From: Pseudolabrys sp.
GTDB lineage: Bacteria; Pseudomonadota; Alphaproteobacteria; Rhizobiales; Xanthobacteraceae
NCBI GenBank assembly: GCA_022843325.1
Contig: JALHNV010000026.1
Location: 1 to 42,209, forward strand
DNA: 42,209 bases
Direction of reading: 5' to 3'
Shown here: positions 37,639-42,209 of the stretch, piece after piece
Numbering within the stretch: the stretch's first letter is position 1
How the letters are laid out: each line of letters starts with the position of its first letter
Translations under genes and position numbers: made by a program
Notes under the pieces: generated by a model
Database searches by the model: none
Seen by the model: the letters and a program-made list of their open reading frames with translations, nothing else
What the model was told of the DNA's origin: nothing

Positions 37639-38426
37639 GTCTTGATCCCCGAGGCCACCAATGCCTCCTCGCGAACCAGGCCCCAGATTTCGTCGCAGTA
37701 GCTCGCGAAATTCTGAGAGCGCGTGACCTCAGAATTTCGGGGACGGGGCAGATCGATGTTGACGGTAGACTTTATGCGGCCGGGGCGTGCGGACATGACA
37801 ATCACGCGGTCCGAGAGTAGTACTGCTTCGTGCACGTCATGGGTGACGAACAGCACGGTCTTTCGGGTGAGCCCCCAGATGGCCAACAGTTCTTCCTGGA
37901 GAATTCCGCGGGTCTGTGCGTCGAGGGCGCCGAACGGCTCGTCCATCAACAGGACGTCGGGATCGGTGACCAAGGTCCGCGCGATGGCGACGCGTTGCTT
38001 CATGCCGCCGGATAGCTGAGCCGGCCAAGAATCCTCGAAGCCGGTCAGCTTGACGAGATCGATGTATTTCTGCGCCAGTTCGTCGCGCTGGGCGGCATCC
38101 ATCTTCTTGCGCTCCAGCCCGTAGAGCACGTTCTGCCGCACAGTTTTCCAGGGAAACAGGGCGAAGTGCTGAAAGACGATGCCACGGTCCGGCCCGGGCT
38201 TGCTTACCTTGCGGCCATCGACCGTGATCTCGCCGTGCTCCAGCGGCAAAAAGCCGCCGAGCAGATACAGCAGTGTGCTCTTTCCGCAGCCACTTGGGCC
38301 GACGATTGATACGAACTCGTTCTCCGCGACGTCGAGAGAAAGCCGCTCAAGGGCCCGCACCGGCCGTCCGCTCGGGGGAATATAGGTGAACTCGACGTTC
38401 TCGAATTTGATTTTCGTGTTTGTCAC
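37635..38426 (-). CDS. ABC transporter ATP-binding protein, NitT/TauT family
   Basis: A 263-residue ATPase. Walker A GPSGCGKST, Q-loop VFQHFALFPWKTV, signature LSGGMKQRVAIARTL, Walker B VLLMDEPFGALDA and H-loop FVTHDVHEA are all intact. The family is the SsuB/TauB/NrtD group. I place the start at the GTG 38426 because AGGAA precedes it by 6 bases; an ATG at 38447 in the same frame adds seven residues and has a weak site. It lies 39 bp after the enoyl-CoA hydratase gene. Confidence 0.93.
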   Translation of the reverse strand: MTNTKIKFENVEFTYIPPSGRPVRALERLSLDVAENEFVSIVGPSGCGKSTLLYLLGGFLPLEHGEITVDGRKVSKPGPDRGIVFQHFALFPWKTVRQNVLYGLERKKMDAAQRDELAQKYIDLVKLTGFEDSWPAQLSGGMKQRVAIARTLVTDPDVLLMDEPFGALDAQTRGILQEELLAIWGLTRKTVLFVTHDVHEAVLLSDRVIVMSARPGRIKSTVNIDLPRPRNSEVTRSQNFASYCDEIWGLVREEALVASGIKT

Positions 38427-38465
38427 GTTGTTTCCTCGCGGCTCCATCCCTGGCCTAACGCGTCG

Positions 38466-39269
38466 TTAGTTGCCGTGAAAGACCGGCGGCCGTTTCTCGA
38501 TAAACGCTGCGACCGCTTCCTTGTGGTCCGCGGTTGCATGCGCCAGCGACTGCATGGCGCCGGAAAGCTGCAAAAGGCTTTCCAGCGACATCGACTGGCC
38601 TTCGCGAAGCAGGCGCTTGGTCATGCGAACGGCGTAGGGCGGATTGACGGCAATCCGATCGGCCAGTTCACGCGCCGCAGTCATCAGGTCACTGTCAGGG
38701 ACAACACGAGAGACAAGACCCCACGCCAGCGCCTGTGCGGCATCGATGGAATCGCCGGTGAATGACAGCTCAGCGGCGCGGGACATGCCGAGAATGCGCG
38801 GCAGCAGCCAGGCGCCGCCGTCGCCAGGAATAATGCCGACTTTGACGAAGCTTTCCGCAAAACGTGCGCTTTCGCCGGCAATCCGGATGTCGCACATGCA
38901 GGCGAGATCGCATCCGGCGCCGACCGCCGGGCCGTTGACCGCGGCGATAACCGGTACCTCGATGCGAGAAAACGCCAGCGGCACGCGCTGGATGCCGGCC
39001 TGATAATTGATCCGCGTGCGCGCCGGGAGCGCGTCCACCAGACCGGCCTCCGGGTCCAGCATCCTCTTCAGGTTGCCGCCCGATGAAAACGCCTTGCCGG
39101 CGCCAGTCAGTATTGCAACGCGAACAGTCATATCTGCGTTCAGGCGTTCGACGGCGCCAACGAGAGCGTCAACCACATCAAGATCGGTAAACGCATTGCG
39201 CGTTTCCGGCTGATTTAGTGTGACGGTGACAATCGCGCCATCTTGCGAATAGTCGACGGGAGAATCCAT
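38466..39269 (-). CDS. Enoyl-CoA hydratase/isomerase family protein
   Basis: A 267-residue crotonase-fold enzyme. ILTGAGKAFSSGGNLKRMLD (about 57-76) supplies the first oxyanion-hole peptide; PVIAAVNGPAVGAGCDLACM the second; FVKVGIIPGDGGAWLLPRIL follows, with Asp-Gly-Gly where classical hydratases have a catalytic Glu. That suggests chemistry other than simple hydration (isomerisation, dehalogenation or hydrolysis are possible). The start at 39269 is 5 bp after the amidohydrolase stop, so the two are cotranscribed. The substrate is presumably a CoA thioester made from the imported compound. Confidence 0.88.
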   Translation of the reverse strand: MDSPVDYSQDGAIVTVTLNQPETRNAFTDLDVVDALVGAVERLNADMTVRVAILTGAGKAFSSGGNLKRMLDPEAGLVDALPARTRINYQAGIQRVPLAFSRIEVPVIAAVNGPAVGAGCDLACMCDIRIAGESARFAESFVKVGIIPGDGGAWLLPRILGMSRAAELSFTGDSIDAAQALAWGLVSRVVPDSDLMTAARELADRIAVNPPYAVRMTKRLLREGQSMSLESLLQLSGAMQSLAHATADHKEAVAAFIEKRPPVFHGN

Positions 39270-39274
39270 GGCGG

Positions 39275-39994
39275 CTACTCCGCTGCAGTTCGCGCAGCAC
39301 CGGAGCCTTGCCACATCCCGGATATCTCCTTGATCGTCGAAACCTGACCGAAAAAGCGGTCGATGTTGCTGAGGCTCGCAACGTGGTCGGCCGGGACATA
39401 GGCAGCGCAACCGTCGTCGACGGCAACCACATAGTAATCGCGGACAAAAGCAGCGCGCGCCGTGGTCTCAACGCACACATTTGTCACGACGCCCGTCAGC
39501 GCGACGGTACGGATGCCGTTGCTGCGCAGCACCAAGTCGAGGCTGGTGTTGTGGAATGCATCATAACGATGCTTGGTCACCACCGCATCGCCAGGCTGTG
39601 GCCTGACGTCACCGAAGTAGTCACCATCCCACTCGCCGTCGCGGCACACCGGAATGCGGGTGTAGCCGCCTTCGCGTTTGCGCGCAGCTTGTTCAAGCCA
39701 CACATCCGACAGATAGAAGTTACGATCGGTGGTATAGACGCAGCGTATAAAAACAACCATGACGCCGGCGGCGCGCGCGGTCGCAATGAATGCCGGCAAG
39801 CGTTTGCCGAGCTCTTGGGCGGCGGTGACGTCTCTGCCGTCTTTGGAGATCAATCCGCCGCTCGCGCAGAAGTCGTTCTGCATATCGATGACGAGGAGGG
39901 CGGTATGAGCCGGATTGAGCTTTTCAGCCAAAGAGCCAAGCGGCTTAACGTGCGCAATCCGCGCGGCAATTTCGAGATCTTCCTGCACACTCAT
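39275..39994 (-). CDS. Isochorismatase-like cysteine amidohydrolase
   Basis: A 239-residue cysteine hydrolase. The catalytic triad is Asp37 (VIDMQND), Lys141 (VTKHRYDAF) and Cys174 (VTNVCVETTAR); the cis-peptide GVVTNV is present. Overall likeness is to RutB, biuret hydrolase and N-carbamoyl amidases, enzymes that cut C-N bonds in small ureido or carbamoyl compounds. Substrate not decidable. It is the first gene of the minus-strand cluster, divergent from the CocE-type hydrolase with 119 bp between, where candidate operators lie. Confidence 0.9.
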   Translation of the reverse strand: MSVQEDLEIAARIAHVKPLGSLAEKLNPAHTALLVIDMQNDFCASGGLISKDGRDVTAAQELGKRLPAFIATARAAGVMVVFIRCVYTTDRNFYLSDVWLEQAARKREGGYTRIPVCRDGEWDGDYFGDVRPQPGDAVVTKHRYDAFHNTSLDLVLRSNGIRTVALTGVVTNVCVETTARAAFVRDYYVVAVDDGCAAYVPADHVASLSNIDRFFGQVSTIKEISGMWQGSGAARTAAE

Positions 39995-40031
39995 GGGTTC
40001 CTCGCCTTTTCTCTGTCGTTGACGGAGTAGC

Positions 40032-40048
40032 CCGGACAGAATTACCGG
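40032..40048 (-). promoter_or_regulatory. Second copy of the CCGG-AATTACCGG motif
   Basis: CCGGACAGAATTACCGG, 38 bp upstream of the amidohydrolase start, matches the motif at 35667-35682 apart from one inserted base and small changes. Both lie upstream of minus-strand genes of the same cluster. Confidence 0.35.
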
Positions 40049-40054
40049 AACCCC

Positions 40055-40085
40055 GTATACAAAGTTTCCAACCTTATATACAAAG
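40055..40085. promoter_or_regulatory. Direct repeat pair, candidate GntR operator in the divergent promoter
   Basis: GTATACAAAG (40055-40064) and ATATACAAAG (40076-40085) agree at nine of ten bases and are exactly 21 bp apart, two helical turns, so a regulator dimer could contact the same DNA face. TATACAA resembles known GntR/HutC-type half-sites (TGTATATACA-like). The pair sits between the divergent amidohydrolase and CocE-type genes, and a GntR-UTRA gene lies nearby. Binding is inferred. Confidence 0.5.
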
Positions 40086-40113
40086 ATGCGCGCTCTGAAA
40101 ACACCTACTTGGG

Positions 40114-41877
40114 ATGCCGGTTATGGACGAACAACTTAAAACACCGAAAAGCGAAGTACGTGACGGGATGCGGATTGATTGGGATGTGCCGATCGTCATG
40201 GACGACGGCGTTGTCCTGAGAGCGGACCTTTTCCGGCCGGATGACGACGGAAAATATCCGGTCATTTTGACGCTGGGCGCATTCGGCAAAGGACTGGCCT
40301 TCCAGGAGGGGAACAAAAGCGCTTGGGATCGCATGATCGCGTCGTTTCCGGAGGTCGCGGAGGGGTCGACCAACAAATATCAGGTGTGGGAGCTCGTCGA
40401 TCCCGAGAAATGGGTGCCGGAAGGGTATGCCTGCTTGCGCATCGATGCGCGGGGCTCGGGCCGTTCGCCCGGTTTTCTCGATCCGTGGTCGCCGCGCGAA
40501 ACGGATGACATCTATGCGTGTATCGAATGGGCCGGTGTGCAGCCTTGGAGCTCCGGCAAAGTCGGAATGAACGGCATTTCGTACTACGCAATGAACCAGT
40601 GGTATGTCGCGCAGCGTCAGCCCCCGCATCTGGCCGCCATTTGCGTCTGGGAGGGTGCGGCCGATTGGTACCGCGAAGTCGCACGTCACGGCGGCATTTA
40701 CTGCCGGTTTTTGGACAATCTCTTTCCGCGCGCGTTTCACCGCGTTCAGTACGGCCTCGGCGAGCGCGGATTGCGGAGCCGTGTGACTGGCGAACTGGTG
40801 TCCGGCCCGGTCACCTTGTCCGACGACGAACTGAAGAAGAACCGGCGGGATATCGAGCAGTTCGTCCTCGACCATCCGTTCGATGACGAGGCATGCCGCG
40901 AGCGCACGCCTGATTTTTCGAAAATCACCACGCCGCTGCTGAGCAGTGCCAACTGGGGCGGTGTCGGCCTTCATCCACGCGGCAATTTTGAGGGGTACCT
41001 GGCGGCTGGCTCAAAGCAGAAGTGGCTCGAAGTACACGGCGACGCGCACTGGTCCCATTTCTACACGGATTATGGCGTGAACCTGCAAAAGCGGTTCCTC
41101 GGCCATTTCCTCAAGGGTGAGGATAATGGGTGGGACAAACAGCCGCCGGTCCAATTGCAGGTCCGTCACCCCGGCGAAACGTTCGTCGAGCGGCATGAAA
41201 CGGAATGGCCGATCGCCCGGACGCAGTGGACAAAGTATTTTCTCGATCCGTCGACGATGTCTTTCGGCACGGCGGAGCCGACCGCGGCAACAACATTGAG
41301 TTATGAAACAAAGGGCAACGGGCTGCGCTTCATGACGCCGCCGCTGACAGAGCCGCTGGAAATCACCGGGCCGTTGGCAGCGAAGTTAAAACTGTCGTCT
41401 TCCACATCGGATGCCGACGTCTTCCTGGTCCTGGGCGTATACGACCCCAGCGGTCAGGAGGTCACCTTTATCGGCTCCAACGATCCCCGTACCCCGGTCG
41501 CGCTGGGATGGCTGCGCGCATCTCACCGCAAGCTCGACGAACAGAAGTCGCTGCCGTACCGGCCCTACCATACCCACGATGAGGCGCAGCCCCTCACGCC
41601 GAATGTGCCGGTCGACCTCGACATCGAGATCTGGCCAACGTCGATCGTCGTGCCGAAGGGCTATCGCATCGGATTTTCGGTCCGCGGCAAGGACTACGAA
41701 AACGAAGGGCCGCCGCTGGCGCTCGACGGCGTCAAATATTCGCTTACCGGCGTTGGACCATTCCTGCATACGCATCCGCAGGATCGGCCGCCGGAAATCT
41801 TCGACAGCGTCAACACCCTTCATTTCGTGCCCGGGCAACAGCCTTACGTGCTGCTTCCGGTCATTCCCGCGAAATAA
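40114..41877 (+). CDS. CocE/NonD family hydrolase
   Basis: A 587-residue serine hydrolase of the X-Pro dipeptidyl-peptidase / cocaine esterase type. Residues ~20-330 form the alpha/beta-hydrolase domain with the nucleophile elbow GMNGISYYAMN (Ser156) and a His in VHGDAHWSHFY; the usual Asp of the G-W-x-D motif is replaced by SANWGGVGLHPRGN. Residues ~360-587 are the jelly-roll C-terminal domain (LEITGPLAAKLKLSSSTSDA, VVPKGYRIGFSVRG). No signal peptide, so it should act in the cytoplasm. Starts at 40114 or 40123 are both possible and have poor ribosome sites. Known relatives cleave esters or amides; the substrate is probably the compound imported by the neighbouring transporter. Confidence 0.9.
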   Translation: MPVMDEQLKTPKSEVRDGMRIDWDVPIVMDDGVVLRADLFRPDDDGKYPVILTLGAFGKGLAFQEGNKSAWDRMIASFPEVAEGSTNKYQVWELVDPEKWVPEGYACLRIDARGSGRSPGFLDPWSPRETDDIYACIEWAGVQPWSSGKVGMNGISYYAMNQWYVAQRQPPHLAAICVWEGAADWYREVARHGGIYCRFLDNLFPRAFHRVQYGLGERGLRSRVTGELVSGPVTLSDDELKKNRRDIEQFVLDHPFDDEACRERTPDFSKITTPLLSSANWGGVGLHPRGNFEGYLAAGSKQKWLEVHGDAHWSHFYTDYGVNLQKRFLGHFLKGEDNGWDKQPPVQLQVRHPGETFVERHETEWPIARTQWTKYFLDPSTMSFGTAEPTAATTLSYETKGNGLRFMTPPLTEPLEITGPLAAKLKLSSSTSDADVFLVLGVYDPSGQEVTFIGSNDPRTPVALGWLRASHRKLDEQKSLPYRPYHTHDEAQPLTPNVPVDLDIEIWPTSIVVPKGYRIGFSVRGKDYENEGPPLALDGVKYSLTGVGPFLHTHPQDRPPEIFDSVNTLHFVPGQQPYVLLPVIPAK

Positions 41878-41887
41878 GGTGGACGCG

Positions 41888-42209
41888 CTACTTCAGCTTT
41901 CGCGGCGGGCGCGATTTTGTCTGCCGCGGAAGGTTGACCTCGAAAACGAAGCGGTCGGGCCGGCAAATGGTCAGTCCGAGCAGCAGTGTTTTGCCCTGCT
42001 TGTCGATGGCGGTGTAGTCGACCCGCATCATGGGGCGGCCTGGCGGCAACTGGAAGAGGCGCGCGTGCTCTTCGGTCAATGCGGCCGAGCTGAATTCGCA
42101 TTTCAGATTGTCGATGACGATCCGGTGGCGGTCCAGAAGTGCGAAAAGAAACAGCTTGGACAGCTCGGGGCGCAGTCTGCGCGCCAGCGCCGGACGCATG
42201 TGAAGCACG
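41888..42209 (-). CDS. GntR family regulator, UTRA domain (partial, cut by window end)
   Basis: The last 107 codons of a gene whose 5' part lies outside the window. The visible region, with ELSKLFLFALLDRHRIVIDN, SSAALTEEHARLFQLPPGRP and MMRVDYTAIDKQGKTLLLGL, is the UTRA ligand-binding domain of HutC/FarR-type GntR regulators; the DNA-binding domain is not visible. It converges on the CocE-type gene with a 10-bp gap. As the only regulator near the cluster it probably binds an intermediate and controls the divergent promoters at 39995-40113. Confidence 0.85.
   Translation of the reverse strand, partial: VLHMRPALARRLRPELSKLFLFALLDRHRIVIDNLKCEFSSAALTEEHARLFQLPPGRPMMRVDYTAIDKQGKTLLLGLTICRPDRFVFEVNLPRQTKSRPPRKLK

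Noticed and set aside
40086-40139. 17-codon frame starting ATGCGCGCTCTG ahead of the CocE-type gene, considered as a leader peptide
   Set aside because: There is no ribosome site before it and its composition shows no codon run typical of attenuators; it overlaps the gene start in another frame.

Overview
The window is high-GC bacterial chromosome. The gene families suggest an alphaproteobacterium of the Rhizobiales (Bradyrhizobium / Xanthobacteraceae type): a conserved run of pdxH, a DnaJ-like protein, fabI, a histidine phosphatase, aroC and ribB; a RibB with a degenerate RibA domain; an HDAC-SDR-xseB-dxs-tlyA series; and small intergenic palindromes of the kind common in that group. The genus is inference; there is no rRNA here.

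Layout. 1-434: four different palindromic repeats packed together, the last supplying the 3' end of a frameshifted YjbR-family gene. 790-2532: a HipBA toxin-antitoxin module with two copies of an operator pair upstream of hipB. 2538-8671: an acyl-CoA ligase, an extensin-like exported protein, a Tat-exported phosphoesterase, an L,D-transpeptidase, an unlisted 55-codon gene with its own terminator, and a CorA transporter. 8729-21702: mostly core genes (SDR, pdxH, a surface lipoprotein, a J-protein, an ECF sigma/anti-sigma pair, fabI, a phosphatase, aroC, ribBX, a vWA-like protein, an RNA m5U methyltransferase, a MATE pump) plus an exported lysine-rich repeat protein. 21881-22434: a ParDE pair overlapping the end of tlyA. 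22431-28568 (minus strand): HDAC, SDR, xseB, a membrane-linked GHSSG hydrolase, dxs and tlyA. 28709-33962: a GST, an SDR, a VOC dioxygenase, an enoyl-CoA hydratase and an acyl-CoA dehydrogenase, with a 136-bp nested palindrome at 31320-31455. 34085-34159: tRNA-Gln(TTG).

From just past the tRNA to the end (34160-42209) the sequence looks more A/T-rich and the gene content changes to an accessory catabolic cluster. On the minus strand are an isochorismatase-like amidohydrolase, an enoyl-CoA hydratase and a NitT/TauT-type ABC importer (ATPase, two permeases, a decayed duplicate binding-protein gene and an intact one). On the plus strand is a divergent CocE/NonD-type hydrolase, and a convergent GntR/UTRA regulator runs off the window end. 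Two direct repeats 21 bp apart sit in the divergent promoter region and are the likely regulator site. The set looks like uptake plus ester/amide hydrolysis plus CoA-linked degradation of one unidentified organic compound; it is the best candidate here for an undescribed pathway.

Limits: functions rest on motif recognition by eye, and no database search, structure prediction or composition calculation was run.
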